Shown here in pieces: positions 32,904-41,372 of a stretch of DNA of 59,458 nt. Each line of letters opens with the position of its first letter. Positions within the stretch are counted from its first letter, which is position 1. Source of the DNA: a virus; the IMG/VR virus record IMGVR_UViG_3300037246_000768, positions 1-59,458 of that record; one strand, given 5' to 3'. The notes beneath the pieces were generated by a model. That model saw only the letters and a program-made list of their open reading frames with translations, had not been told where the DNA came from and did no database searches. Made by a program: the position numbers and the translations under genes.

Positions 32904-33379
32904 AAAAGCAATGCGGAGAAACAGCAGCCAGAGAGTGCCCTATGGCTGACAAATGCACCGACAAGTGCCTGATAACGAAGGGCACGCACGACGCCATGAC
33001 GTTGAGCTACGCAAAGAAGATTCAGGCGTCGGCAGTCCTGCTAAAGCACGGGCCAAGCGCCAAGAGCACAGACTACTGCATCCTCATGACCGACAGGCAG
33101 GTGATGGACACGTACCTGCAATTCTGCGGCATGACCGGCGCGACAATCGACACCATTAGCAAGGCGCTGGAATCACTCGCAGAAGACCCGCCGAATATCG
33201 CAAGCGCGGTCAACAAGCTCAAGCTGACCAGAGAAGGGCTGATCTCCGCTGCGGCGCAAACCGTCGCACCCCTAATCTCCCCTGTCGCCGATCTCGCCCC
33301 CGAAGTAAAGGCGGCGATTGACGCAAAGAAACCCACGGACGATGCTGTTCAAGTCAAGGGCAACGGCACCGAACACTAG
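32900..33379 (+). CDS. Cys-rich helical protein
   Basis: 159 residues with an N-terminal Cys cluster ([19 protein letters not shown]) and helical remainder. ATGA overlaps the previous stop. Possible metal-binding accessory protein. Confidence 0.6.
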   Translation: MKKQCGETAARECPMADKCTDKCLITKGTHDAMTLSYAKKIQASAVLLKHGPSAKSTDYCILMTDRQVMDTYLQFCGMTGATIDTISKALESLAEDPPNIASAVNKLKLTREGLISAAAQTVAPLISPVADLAPEVKAAIDAKKPTDDAVQVKGNGTEH

Positions 33380-33393
33380 AAAGCGAGGACGAT

Positions 33394-33909
33394 ATGACAA
33401 ACCCAAACACCGGCAGCCTCAAAGGCATGAGGTGCCCTAACTGTGGCAGCTATGGCCCCTTCGGCGTGGAAATATCCCTGCGCACAATGATTGAGTACGA
33501 CGACGACGGCAAACCCTTATCGAACGGCGATGAGCCTATCTGGGCAGAAGGCAGCGCGTGCGAATGCGTAGAGTGTGGCCACACCAAGCTCCTGATCGAC
33601 TTCACAGAAGACGCCACCGAAGCACGCCGCGCAGAGATTCACGCGCACTGCAAGGGCCAAGCCCCCTGCCCCGACTGCTCCGTAGTTCCCGGCATGGCGC
33701 ACATCGAGGGCTGCGACATCGAGCGGTGCTCAAGCTGCGGCAGCCAGCGCACAGCCTGCGACTGCGACGACCACGACCCGCTGTTCTCCCGCTGGACTGG
33801 CTTCTGGCCTGGAAGCCTGGAGTCGGAAAAGCTGGGCCTCGACCTCGGCGCGTTTGTCGATGGCGGTGCGTACAAGGCGTTCTTTATCAAGCCGAAGGCG
33901 GTGAGCTAG
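33394..33909 (+). CDS. Multi-zinc-ribbon protein
   Basis: 171 residues with several [18 protein letters not shown] and CSSCG pairs, consistent with two or three zinc ribbons. It may contact DNA or RNA. The stop overlaps the next GTG. Confidence 0.65.
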   Translation: MTNPNTGSLKGMRCPNCGSYGPFGVEISLRTMIEYDDDGKPLSNGDEPIWAEGSACECVECGHTKLLIDFTEDATEARRAEIHAHCKGQAPCPDCSVVPGMAHIEGCDIERCSSCGSQRTACDCDDHDPLFSRWTGFWPGSLESEKLGLDLGAFVDGGAYKAFFIKPKAVS

Positions 33910-34190
33910 TGAGAGAGCACACTAAAGATGAATATTACGCTGGCAAGGGTTGTACGTGTAATGCGTGGGGGGAGCATGAGTGCTGCTGTGATGCAGATTG
34001 GACTGACCCGCGAATCTACGAGTTGTTGAAGGCGTTGGAGACTGTGGAGTGGGTCGATAGGTTGTCTTCTGATATGCACACGGTAGAGAGGGTCTGCGCG
34101 TGGTGCGGTGGGCTTAGTGTCTTTGTCGGGCACAAGGACGATTGTCCACGGCAAGCCGCCATAGCCAAGGCAAGGGGGATCAAGCCATGA
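33909..34190 (+). CDS. Cys-rich hypothetical protein
   Basis: 93 residues from GTG 33909 (TAGTG overlap). CTCNAWGEHECCCD and CAWCGG suggest metal sites. Function unknown. A longer frame from 33558 lies within the previous gene and is rejected. Confidence 0.55.
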   Translation: MREHTKDEYYAGKGCTCNAWGEHECCCDADWTDPRIYELLKALETVEWVDRLSSDMHTVERVCAWCGGLSVFVGHKDDCPRQAAIAKARGIKP

Positions 34191-34318
34191 GAGACGCCGA
34201 AAGCAAAAACTACTGGGCGCGCAAGCAACGCGTCGCAAACGTCAAAGGTGCGCTGACGATGATCGCCCTTGCGGCGTGCGTATGCATCTTCTTAATCAGC
34301 ACGATAGCGAGGGGATAA
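34187..34318 (+). CDS. Small single-TM protein
   Basis: 43 residues. Basic helical N terminus, then a transmembrane segment (MIALAACVCIFLISTI). ATGA overlap with the previous gene. Confidence 0.6.
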   Translation: MRDAESKNYWARKQRVANVKGALTMIALAACVCIFLISTIARG

Positions 34319-34320
34319 CC

Positions 34321-34515
34321 TTGACTTACCAACAGAAAAAAGAACTGCTCGACGAAACCATGGAGCTAATCAAAGCCGCAGCCGAGGAACGGCTGATAAG
34401 CGCTTCGCCGGAGTGGGGGCCGCTGCACATCGTAGCCGTCGTCGCACGCGAGGCGATAACACTGGCAAGCTCGACCCGCGAGGGTAGGATGGCTATGCTG
34501 GACGTGGAGGGATAG
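34321..34515 (+). CDS. Small helical protein
   Basis: 64 residues from TTG 34321 (AGGGG site upstream). Helical; no domain seen. It overlaps nothing but follows the membrane peptide closely. Confidence 0.5.
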   Translation: MTYQQKKELLDETMELIKAAAEERLISASPEWGPLHIVAVVAREAITLASSTREGRMAMLDVEG

Positions 34516-34520
34516 AAACA

Positions 34521-34760
34521 ATGAAGGAAATAGTGCATGATTTTCACACCGACGTAATACCGAGCGCCCAAGAAGTTAAGGATGTTTGCAAGCCGGGCGA
34601 AGCCGATTGCTGTATTCAGCTGGTGATGGGTTCTGATGGGTTTGAATGTATGGCCCTAAACCGTATGCCAATAGTCAGCGTCCTCGACCGCTATGCCGCA
34701 GGCGACACCAACGCGAAAAGGTGTGGTTGCGAACATTACCCCGCCGATTGGGGCAAATAA
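34521..34760 (+). CDS. Cys-containing hypothetical protein
   Basis: 79 residues. VCKPGEADCC and KRCGCEHYP may be a disulphide or metal site. It is the last gene of the operon, followed by the terminator. Confidence 0.55.
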   Translation: MKEIVHDFHTDVIPSAQEVKDVCKPGEADCCIQLVMGSDGFECMALNRMPIVSVLDRYAAGDTNAKRCGCEHYPADWGK

Positions 34761-34817
34761 CCTTAACCCACCACCGGAGGCAAGCTCCTGACAGCCCCTA
34801 GAATCGACGCAACACAC

Positions 34818-34856
34818 AGAAGGGCTCCTCACACACGCGGGGAGCCCTTCTTTTTT
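34818..34856 (+). terminator. Intrinsic terminator of the rightward operon
   Basis: AGAAGGGCTCC/GGAGCCCTTCT stem of 11 bp followed by TTTTTT. Perfect match. Confidence 0.93.
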
Positions 34857-34880
34857 GCTGTTGGTGGTGTGGTGCGTGCG

Positions 34881-35225
34881 TCAGGTGGGGTTTGGCTCCC
34901 ATCCGGGCTTCTCACACTGGGAGCAGTCCTCGATGAAGTCTATGCACAACTCGTAGTGCCCACCACATGACAGCGTATCCGTACAACGAGGACAGGGTGA
35001 CTCAATGTGGCAGCTACAGTCATAGCTTGCCCAATCCTCGTAGCGCATCTTCGGCTTGGCTTTCAGTGTCCGCTCAATTAAGGAGACTGAGGTTTCTATC
35101 AGATCATCTTTCAGCCCATCTACGCCGCCTGTCCACTTGTCAAACCGCTCTCTTTCTTCTTGGGTACACTGGTCGAGCAGTTTCTTTAGCTTAGTTTTTA
35201 GGAAATGCCTCACATCGTTTCTCAC
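34881..35225 (-). CDS. Cys-rich hypothetical protein
   Basis: 114 residues from GTG 35225, which follows a GGAGGGAGCG site and lies directly after the previous stop. It has a helical charged N-terminal part and a C-terminal CSCHIESPCPRCTDTLSCGG zinc-like region. End of the leftward early operon. Confidence 0.6.
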   Translation of the reverse strand: MRNDVRHFLKTKLKKLLDQCTQEERERFDKWTGGVDGLKDDLIETSVSLIERTLKAKPKMRYEDWASYDCSCHIESPCPRCTDTLSCGGHYELCIDFIEDCSQCEKPGWEPNPT

Positions 35226-35226
35226 C

Positions 35227-35598
35227 CTACGCTCCCTCCGGTGCGATCTCCCGCACGCTCTCAAGAACAGTCCCCTCGAAGACCGACTCTATTTTGTGGG
35301 CTACATCCGTCAGCGTAATGTCGAGGAGCGCCCGGTTAGCTTTGGCGATCTCTTCGCTGGCCTGGGCGAAGCTGATTACAACCGCGCCCTTGGCTTTGTA
35401 GTGCTTGAGCCACTTTCCCTTTGCCCCGCAGACGTAGCCCTTCACCTCCTTGGTTTCCGCGTCGCGCAGTTCAGCTACGCATTCGTGGTTGTCGAGCTCC
35501 ACCCATGCACCGAGCGTGCGTAGACCACGGAAGACGGAGAGCGGCACGCCCGACCAAATCTTTCCATCTTTAAATTTGAATATTAGTTCGTCAGCCAT
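35227..35598 (-). CDS. Hypothetical protein
   Basis: 123 residues with a beta-rich start and helical end; no domain seen. It overlaps the previous gene by 8 bases. Confidence 0.55.
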   Translation of the reverse strand: MADELIFKFKDGKIWSGVPLSVFRGLRTLGAWVELDNHECVAELRDAETKEVKGYVCGAKGKWLKHYKAKGAVVISFAQASEEIAKANRALLDITLTDVAHKIESVFEGTVLESVREIAPEGA

Positions 35599-35851
35599 TG
35601 AAATATCTCCTCGGCTTCCACTTGTGGCGCTTGGGCTTGGTGGGCTCCGCCTTGTTCAGGGTATCGTCGATCAGCGTGCTCATTTCTTTTTGCATTCTCT
35701 CAAGTGCTGCGTGCGCCTCCGGGTGAACGTACATCGCAATACCCTTCGGCGGGTCGATCTGCGTCAGGAAAAACTCTACCAGATCGCTCCGCCCATGGCT
35801 CATAAGCACGTCTACGATTGCGAGCGCATCTTTGACCTTGCTCCTATCCAC
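35591..35851 (-). CDS. Small hypothetical protein
   Basis: 86 residues from GTG 35851 overlapping the previous stop (GTGGATAG). The longer reading to 35980 would run inside the HD gene and is unlikely. Basic C-terminal tail. Confidence 0.55.
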   Translation of the reverse strand: MDRSKVKDALAIVDVLMSHGRSDLVEFFLTQIDPPKGIAMYVHPEAHAALERMQKEMSTLIDDTLNKAEPTKPKRHKWKPRRYFNG

Positions 35852-36578
35852 CGGGCAGCCTTTCCTTGACGGCAGGATCAGGCACGGGGTCGAGGATGGC
35901 CTTGCGCGTAGCTTTGTACCAATCCCGGCACGCACGCAGCATGATCTCTTTGTACTCCTGGTCGAGCAGCCCGAAGCCATGATCGACGGTCATGCACGCA
36001 TCGGAAATCTGTACGGCGGTGAGCTCTTCCGGCATTCCAGCCTCAACGTAGTAGCCAGGATTCACGTACGCAGACGCGTCGGCCTCTTGCATAAAGGCCA
36101 CGCGGCCCATGATACCACGCACCCACGCATACCACTCGCGGTCGGTCTTATCGGCCGGAAAGAGCATGGCCTTTGCGTTCATGTGGCGGTACTCTTCGAT
36201 CTCTCCGCTCAGATTCGCAAGCGGCAAGTAGATCCCCGGCGGCATTAAGCAAGTGCCGAGCTTGTCTGCGTAGCACAGCTTGGAAACCTCCAGCCCTTCG
36301 CTCTTGGCCAGGTGGCGCGAGTGGCCGACGCAGAAATCATACCAGCGCCTGCCGAACAGCGCACCGGCGATGCTCGCGCCTGCGTAGGGGTGCTTCTCAC
36401 CCTCCTTGCCGTCCATGTTCGGGCTGCCAAAGTAGCCCCAGTCGTGGACGACGATGCAGAACCAGACGCGAGGGTCGAAGGGGAAGCCATAGAGCACACA
36501 CCAGCCGATGAAGACAAGGAAGGGGTGCAGGATGAACTGGTGCGCGCCGAAAAGCAGCGACTTGGTTCCTATCTTCAT
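35844..36578 (-). CDS. HD-domain phosphohydrolase-like protein
   Basis: 244 residues. VVHDWGYF, KHPYAG, GHSRH and YADKLG match the spaced His/Asp metal ligands of HD-superfamily hydrolases. A hydrophobic N-terminal stretch (about 8-30) could associate with membrane. Possible nucleotide metabolism or defence-countering hydrolase; substrate not shown. Confidence 0.7.
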   Translation of the reverse strand: MKIGTKSLLFGAHQFILHPFLVFIGWCVLYGFPFDPRVWFCIVVHDWGYFGSPNMDGKEGEKHPYAGASIAGALFGRRWYDFCVGHSRHLAKSEGLEVSKLCYADKLGTCLMPPGIYLPLANLSGEIEEYRHMNAKAMLFPADKTDREWYAWVRGIMGRVAFMQEADASAYVNPGYYVEAGMPEELTAVQISDACMTVDHGFGLLDQEYKEIMLRACRDWYKATRKAILDPVPDPAVKERLPGG

Positions 36579-36608
36579 CTGTCTTTCTCCTTCACTGAAC
36601 GAGGTTAA

Positions 36609-37487
36609 TCAGGTTTTTGGCATTGTCCACGCAAGATCACGACACACCTTGCCGTCGAGCTCGGGCAGATGAATCGGGCGCTCCGGGCTTTTGGGGTTCG
36701 TCCCCTGCTTGAACATGAAGGGTATCCCAACGACTTCGCATTGAATTTGTACCGACTCCACCCATTCCTTTTGCAGCGGCACGGCGTTCTTGCCGGACTG
36801 TGCGCCAAGGATAACGGTGGAGAGGCTATGGATAGCTGGGCCGGTTTGGCAAAGTGTCTGCTCACAGTTTTTTTCACAACCTGGGCAAACCTCTAAGTCA
36901 ATCGGCCCCTGCATCGGCTCCAGCGATACCCACACCTTCCAGCCAGCCGCCGCCAGTTTCGCCATGTGGGGCCAACCGGCGTCAAACTCGGACTGGTTGC
37001 GGGCGGAGAAGCCAAGGTACCAGTCCACATTAGACGGTGCGCCAGAAGGAAAAACTGAATCAATGACCCTCGCCATATTTTCAGGCTGCTTTGTCAAGAG
37101 TATGTACGTGTGATGAAGCGCCTCTAGCATGGCGTCTAACACTTCTGAACGCGCGTGATCTGACAGCCCCGGATCGCACCAATCCCCCATAAAGCACACG
37201 CCGATTACGCAGCGCCCGGTCTTCCTCGAAGGGGCGGCGAGCCTGTCTGCGTGGAGCATAGGCGTGAAGTTTTCGTACGCCCTGATCTTCGCAAACATCT
37301 TTTCGTGGTAGACGTACGCCTCGGTGCCAGACATGTCGTGGCGCTTCTCGTAGTTGTCTTTTTGCACCTGCGTCGCCTTGGCGATGTTCACAGCACGCAT
37401 CCTTGCCCAACACTCCGGGCACCCTTTCGTGCAGCCGGTGACGGGGTTCCAGGTGTGTGACAAGTAGCTGATACCAGTTTTATTCAT
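36609..37487 (-). CDS. Phage Gp37/Gp68-type protein (DUF5131), radical-SAM-like
   Basis: 292 residues. TWNPVTGCTKGCPECWA gives the CxxxCxxC iron-sulphur motif, followed by a TIM-barrel-like body with LLTKQPENM and WVSLEPM typical of DUF5131. A CPGCEKNC motif in the middle is an extra metal site. DUF5131 proteins are common in phages but the reaction is unknown. Encoded beside dnaB and the HD protein. Confidence 0.8.
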   Translation of the reverse strand: MNKTGISYLSHTWNPVTGCTKGCPECWARMRAVNIAKATQVQKDNYEKRHDMSGTEAYVYHEKMFAKIRAYENFTPMLHADRLAAPSRKTGRCVIGVCFMGDWCDPGLSDHARSEVLDAMLEALHHTYILLTKQPENMARVIDSVFPSGAPSNVDWYLGFSARNQSEFDAGWPHMAKLAAAGWKVWVSLEPMQGPIDLEVCPGCEKNCEQTLCQTGPAIHSLSTVILGAQSGKNAVPLQKEWVESVQIQCEVVGIPFMFKQGTNPKSPERPIHLPELDGKVCRDLAWTMPKT

Positions 37488-37513
37488 TTGCCTTCTCCTT
37501 TAATATCAACAGG

Positions 37514-38923
37514 TTAGAAAGGTTCTTCTTGGTCGTGAATGTCGCGACGGTGAGGGTAGTCGTTGTGCCCTTCTCTTGCCATGCAGAAGACGTTGGTGGC
37601 GGGGCCATCCCAGCCGAGTTTCACTATGCCGTTGTCGCCGGCGCGCTGCTTTTCAATCAACAGCTGAACGACGCCGGCCCACTCCAAGCGGCGCATCCTC
37701 TCGTCGTTTCCTATGCCCTCTTCGTCTGCAGGCCAGTATTTCTCCGGGCGGTACGCAAGCATAACCACATCTGCGTCCTGCTCGATAGCGCCCGACTCAC
37801 GCAAATCTGCCAAGTTGGGCTTCTTGTCCGGTCGGCTCTCGCACTGGCGGTTCAGCTGCTGCAGGCCGAGCACTGGTACGTGTAACTCTTTGGCGAGCCG
37901 CTTACAGCTGCGTGAGATATACGCAACAGCTTCTTCGCGGCTGTTCGTCCTGATACCGGCTTCCATCAGGCTTATGTAGTCAATGATTATCAGCCCGAGG
38001 CCTTCGCGTTTCTTCATCAGCTTCGCGGCCTTGCGTATGCTCGACGGATTGGCGGCCTTATCGAAAACGCGATACCTCAAGCTGGCTACATGGCGACGGC
38101 AGGTGGCCTCCATTGCGGCAAAGCCCTCGTCGGTAATCGGCTTGCGTTGCCTGATGTGCTTGCGGCTGATCTTGGTTTCCTGCGCGATAAAGACCTGCCC
38201 AATGTCTTCCACGTCCATTTCGAGCGTCCAGATACCAACGGGCTCGGTCTTGGCCACATGCCGTGCGATCGCCATAGCGATTGATGTCTTGCCCATACCA
38301 GGGCGACCTGCGAGCACGACAAAATCACCGCCAATGATAGACACTGCGTTGTCGAGGTCGATAAGCCCGGTCGTAATAGGCGGGGGCAGTTCTCCTGCGT
38401 ACGCTGCACGGATGTTCTCAAAGGTCACGCCCATCACCTCGCGGGGCCCGGCGCCGACCAACTCAGGCGCGTTGCTCTCAAACATATCGAGGAAGCGGTT
38501 GCTTAACTCGTCAAGATCCGCGCCGTGCGCGTATGCGTCGCTGGCGATCTCATTGCTTGCGTGTATGATCTTGCGGAGCGCCGCCAGCCGCACTATCTCC
38601 TGTGCGTAGCGAACGGCATTCCCTACGCTTGGAACTTCATTGGTAAGCGTAGATATATAGGCGGCTCCGCCTGCACGGTCGAGGGTGTTGTTGGATTTCA
38701 GGGCGTCAACGAGGGTAATGATGTCAACGGGCACACCCTTGGTGTCCATGTCGCACATCGCCGTGTAAATCTCTTGATGCCCAGTGCGGTAGAACTGATC
38801 TGCCCTGAGACTGATATGCACGAAGACCTCGTTGTTGAGAAGCACAGCGCCCAGCACGGCACGTTCAGCCTCTATGCTGTTGGGTGGCACCCTTTCGATG
38901 TTCGGGTAGTCAGTTAAATCCAC
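37514..38923 (-). CDS. dnaB: Replicative DNA helicase, DnaB-type
   Basis: 469 residues. N-terminal domain begins EAERAVLGAVLL. The RecA-like core has GRPGMGKT (near 204) and LIIIDYISLME (Walker B), then QQLNRQCESRPDKKPNLADL, typical of DnaB. It loads at the candidate origin with the neighbouring O-like protein. Full length, no intein. Confidence 0.93.
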   Translation of the reverse strand: MDLTDYPNIERVPPNSIEAERAVLGAVLLNNEVFVHISLRADQFYRTGHQEIYTAMCDMDTKGVPVDIITLVDALKSNNTLDRAGGAAYISTLTNEVPSVGNAVRYAQEIVRLAALRKIIHASNEIASDAYAHGADLDELSNRFLDMFESNAPELVGAGPREVMGVTFENIRAAYAGELPPPITTGLIDLDNAVSIIGGDFVVLAGRPGMGKTSIAMAIARHVAKTEPVGIWTLEMDVEDIGQVFIAQETKISRKHIRQRKPITDEGFAAMEATCRRHVASLRYRVFDKAANPSSIRKAAKLMKKREGLGLIIIDYISLMEAGIRTNSREEAVAYISRSCKRLAKELHVPVLGLQQLNRQCESRPDKKPNLADLRESGAIEQDADVVMLAYRPEKYWPADEEGIGNDERMRRLEWAGVVQLLIEKQRAGDNGIVKLGWDGPATNVFCMAREGHNDYPHRRDIHDQEEPF

Positions 38924-38932
38924 GGTTCACCT

Positions 38933-39703
38933 CTATAATTTTGGCATGCGGCCGTGCTTACCGCCACCAACTGCAGGGGTTAAGTCTTTGTCTTCCCATC
39001 GTCGTGAAGATAACCAGCCCTGCGCCATCTTTGGAGTGCACTCTTCTGGGTCACGGTTGGCGGCCTCAATCTTAGCCGCCTCGTATATCTCGGCGCACAG
39101 CTTGCCAGTCAGGCTTGGAATCTCTCGCCATGAGTCGGCTGCCTCTGCCTTGCCTCTCCTGTACGCAAATGCTTCCCAGAAGATTTCAAAGGTAGTCAAT
39201 CGCTTGCCGGTGAGCTTCTTTTTTTTCTTTGTCATGTAAAAAACTATCGGCACTGCATCGTCAGATGCAGGAAGGGTTTTTTCTTTAGTTGTCTTTACTG
39301 TCTTTGGTGGGGCCGGTTTTCCGGGATAGCTGTGTACCGGTTTTGCGGTACAGTCTGTACCGGTTTTGCGGGACATCCCGTTTTTCCGGGATAGTTCCCA
39401 CCTCTTAAAATTCTTTTGTATTCCAAGTATTTGAGGTGAATGTGTACCGGTTTTCCGGGATAGCAATACATTTCTAAAAACTAAATTCTGGACGGCCTCA
39501 AATATTCTATTTCTGCCGAGCCCAGTCAGTTCAGAAATCACGCTGTAAGCAATGCGATCCTCTTTTTTATTCCACCCGTAGGTCAGCCGCTTGACGGCGT
39601 TATACACCCGCCACTCATTACCGGAGAGCTCAAGTTTACACTCGGCTTCCATGAGCTCGTTGGCGGTGCGTGTGTAGCCGTCTGAGGTTTGGGGGGTGGC
39701 CAT
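38933..39703 (-). CDS. Phage replication initiator (O-like), with internal iterons
   Basis: 256 residues. An N-terminal winged-helix-type segment (ELSGNEWRVYNAVKRLTYGW) matches phage replication protein O families. The middle is low-complexity because the DNA encoding it contains iterons (39313-39462). The C-terminal part with WEAFAYRRGKAEA and a helical end could contact DnaB. Encoding the origin within the initiator gene resembles lambda O. Confidence 0.8.
   Translation of the reverse strand: MATPQTSDGYTRTANELMEAECKLELSGNEWRVYNAVKRLTYGWNKKEDRIAYSVISELTGLGRNRIFEAVQNLVFRNVLLSRKTGTHSPQILGIQKNFKRWELSRKNGMSRKTGTDCTAKPVHSYPGKPAPPKTVKTTKEKTLPASDDAVPIVFYMTKKKKKLTGKRLTTFEIFWEAFAYRRGKAEAADSWREIPSLTGKLCAEIYEAAKIEAANRDPEECTPKMAQGWLSSRRWEDKDLTPAVGGGKHGRMPKL
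39313..39462. repeat. Five iterons, candidate replication origin
   Basis: Copies of consensus TGTACCGGTTTTSCGGGATA lie at 39313-39328 (partial), 39333-39352, 39356-39375, 39377-39393 (partial) and 39443-39462. The intervening 39394-39442 and following 39463-39510 are AT-rich. This fits an initiator-bound iteron origin. Confidence 0.75.
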
Positions 39704-39704
39704 G

Positions 39705-40091
39705 CTAATCTTCCACCTTGTCCAGATCTACCTCAGTGACACTCGCAGGGTTCTTGGGCTTGGGGCCCATGCCCGAGGGCGCACCAATCTCTTCGATGAT
39801 CCAATTCTGGAACCAGCGCTTGCCCCACTTCGTTGTCGCCTGATCGCGCCACGGCCTAGCCGATAGGACTGTGATGGTGGAGCCCTTGACGTAGTGCGTG
39901 GCGATATACTCAGCCAGCCGCCCAAAGGCTACGAAGTTGAACCACTGCTCTACGATGGTGTCCTTGTGCTTGAACCTGTACGGCACAGCGAACTTAGTCA
40001 CCGGTTTATCTTTGTTGTCGCCATAATAAAATAGAGTCGGGCCACGCTCAACCGGCCCCTCCAGCCTAATAAATACTTCCGCATTTGGCAT
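39705..40091 (-). CDS. Second SSB-like protein
   Basis: 128 residues. FVAFGRLAEYIATHYVKGSTITV resembles the SSB OB-fold segment, and the acidic tail ends DLDKVED. It lies between RecT and the initiator genes, so it probably coats single strands for replication and recombination. Confidence 0.7.
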   Translation of the reverse strand: MPNAEVFIRLEGPVERGPTLFYYGDNKDKPVTKFAVPYRFKHKDTIVEQWFNFVAFGRLAEYIATHYVKGSTITVLSARPWRDQATTKWGKRWFQNWIIEEIGAPSGMGPKPKNPASVTEVDLDKVED

Positions 40092-40184
40092 GCTTAACCT
40101 CCCGCAAGGCGTGCGCGTGCGTTTAAATAATCGCTTTAGTCAGTATCCGGGCAGTTTTGTGTCAATGCCCAGGACTGCGGGAGT

Positions 40185-41138
40185 CTAGGCTTTTTTATTG
40201 AACAGGTCGCCGGGTTCTGGCTCTTCGGAGGGACTGCGTGCGTCTCCGCTGACAGGGGCCGGAGTCTCCTTCCTTGGCTTCTCTTCCTGCTTCGGCGCCT
40301 CGTCCACGATCTCGCCGTCGTCGGTGACGGTGACCCGCTCATGCTCCAGGTCGATCACCTTTACCTCAAGGGTGGCGGGGTCGATGTTCGTGACGTTGCC
40401 CTCGACCTCTGCAACGCGCGCTGCATCTTCGATGGAGACGGGGAGCCAGGGGAAGGCCGCGCGCACGACTGTTTTCAGCACCATGGCCTCGTAGTCGGTC
40501 TTCCAGGGGCCGTTGTCCTTGGCCATGCTGCGCTTGCGGCGCTTTTCGATGTCGCAGATAGGCATGGCGTGAACCTTGATGCCGCCGGTGAGGTATTTTG
40601 CGTAGACGTACGCACCGATGATCTTTCCGGGCTCTGTCTGCGCGCTGTCCTTGCGTAGCCAATAGGGGGTGTGGTTAAAGACCTCCCCGGTGTTGTCGCG
40701 GAAGAGATCGAACAGATCGTTCTCGTGGATGATCGCCGCCGTCGGTGTGCCCTCAACCTGGCCGCTACGCTTCACGAGGTCTAGCATGCCCTTGTAGCCG
40801 AGGATAAACTGAACCTCCTTGCACTGGGCCTTGCGGTTGTTGAAGGGCACGAGATAGGCGTGGCCGAGCAGCCCCGGCTCTACGCCGAGCGTGGCGCACT
40901 GCATAAGGGCACCAAAGAAGCTGCCAGGGGTGCAGTCGGCGAGCGCGGGGTTGCGCCGCACTTCCGTAAGGGCGATGCGTGCGAGGCGGTCTGCGCTCAT
41001 GCTGGCCGGCATGGCGCGTGCGAACTCGGGGATCATGGCCTTTAGCTGGCTGCCCAAGGTGGGGGCCTGAACTGCTACGTCGCGCGAGGCGGTTGCGGCG
41101 ACTCTCTCTGATACGGGGGTGGATTTTCTCTTAGCCAT
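40185..41138 (-). CDS. recT: RecT-family single-strand annealing protein
   Basis: 317 residues from ATG 41138 (AGGAGATTCATA site). RecT hallmarks are ALMQCATLGVEPG, LGYKGMLDLVKRSG and YEAMVLKTVVRAAF. Acidic C-terminal tail. It pairs with the YqaJ exonuclease for end-primed annealing recombination. It directly abuts the 77-residue gene (TAATG). Confidence 0.92.
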   Translation of the reverse strand: MAKRKSTPVSERVAATASRDVAVQAPTLGSQLKAMIPEFARAMPASMSADRLARIALTEVRRNPALADCTPGSFFGALMQCATLGVEPGLLGHAYLVPFNNRKAQCKEVQFILGYKGMLDLVKRSGQVEGTPTAAIIHENDLFDLFRDNTGEVFNHTPYWLRKDSAQTEPGKIIGAYVYAKYLTGGIKVHAMPICDIEKRRKRSMAKDNGPWKTDYEAMVLKTVVRAAFPWLPVSIEDAARVAEVEGNVTNIDPATLEVKVIDLEHERVTVTDDGEIVDEAPKQEEKPRKETPAPVSGDARSPSEEPEPGDLFNKKA

Positions 41139-41371
41139 TATGAATCTCCTTCTTCTGCGTAGCACTGCGGCGGGCTGGGGTCGATGCCCATGCGGTACTG
41201 ATAGGTAGCACAGAGGGTGTCGGGGCAGTCTGCGACCGCGACATCATCAGGCTTGGCGCAAGGGGCATGCTTCGGACGGTTGCCGTCTTTGTTTTCGCAA
41301 AAAGCGTTGATAGCTTCGAGGTGCTTTACGGAATCGAGACAGTCAGGACAACTGCATATTACTTTAACCAT
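41138..41371 (-). CDS. Small Cys-rich protein between recT and exonuclease
   Basis: 77 residues with CSCPDCLDS, ENKDGNR, CAKP and CPDTLC, a probable zinc site. TAATG overlap with recT shows coupling. Function unknown. Confidence 0.6.
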   Translation of the reverse strand: MVKVICSCPDCLDSVKHLEAINAFCENKDGNRPKHAPCAKPDDVAVADCPDTLCATYQYRMGIDPSPPQCYAEEGDS

Positions 41372-41372
41372 T

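Noticed and set aside
40132-40143. CGCTTTAGTCAG shared with 26774-26785
   Set aside because: A 12-base match is expected by chance in a genome of this size; no supporting context as an att site.
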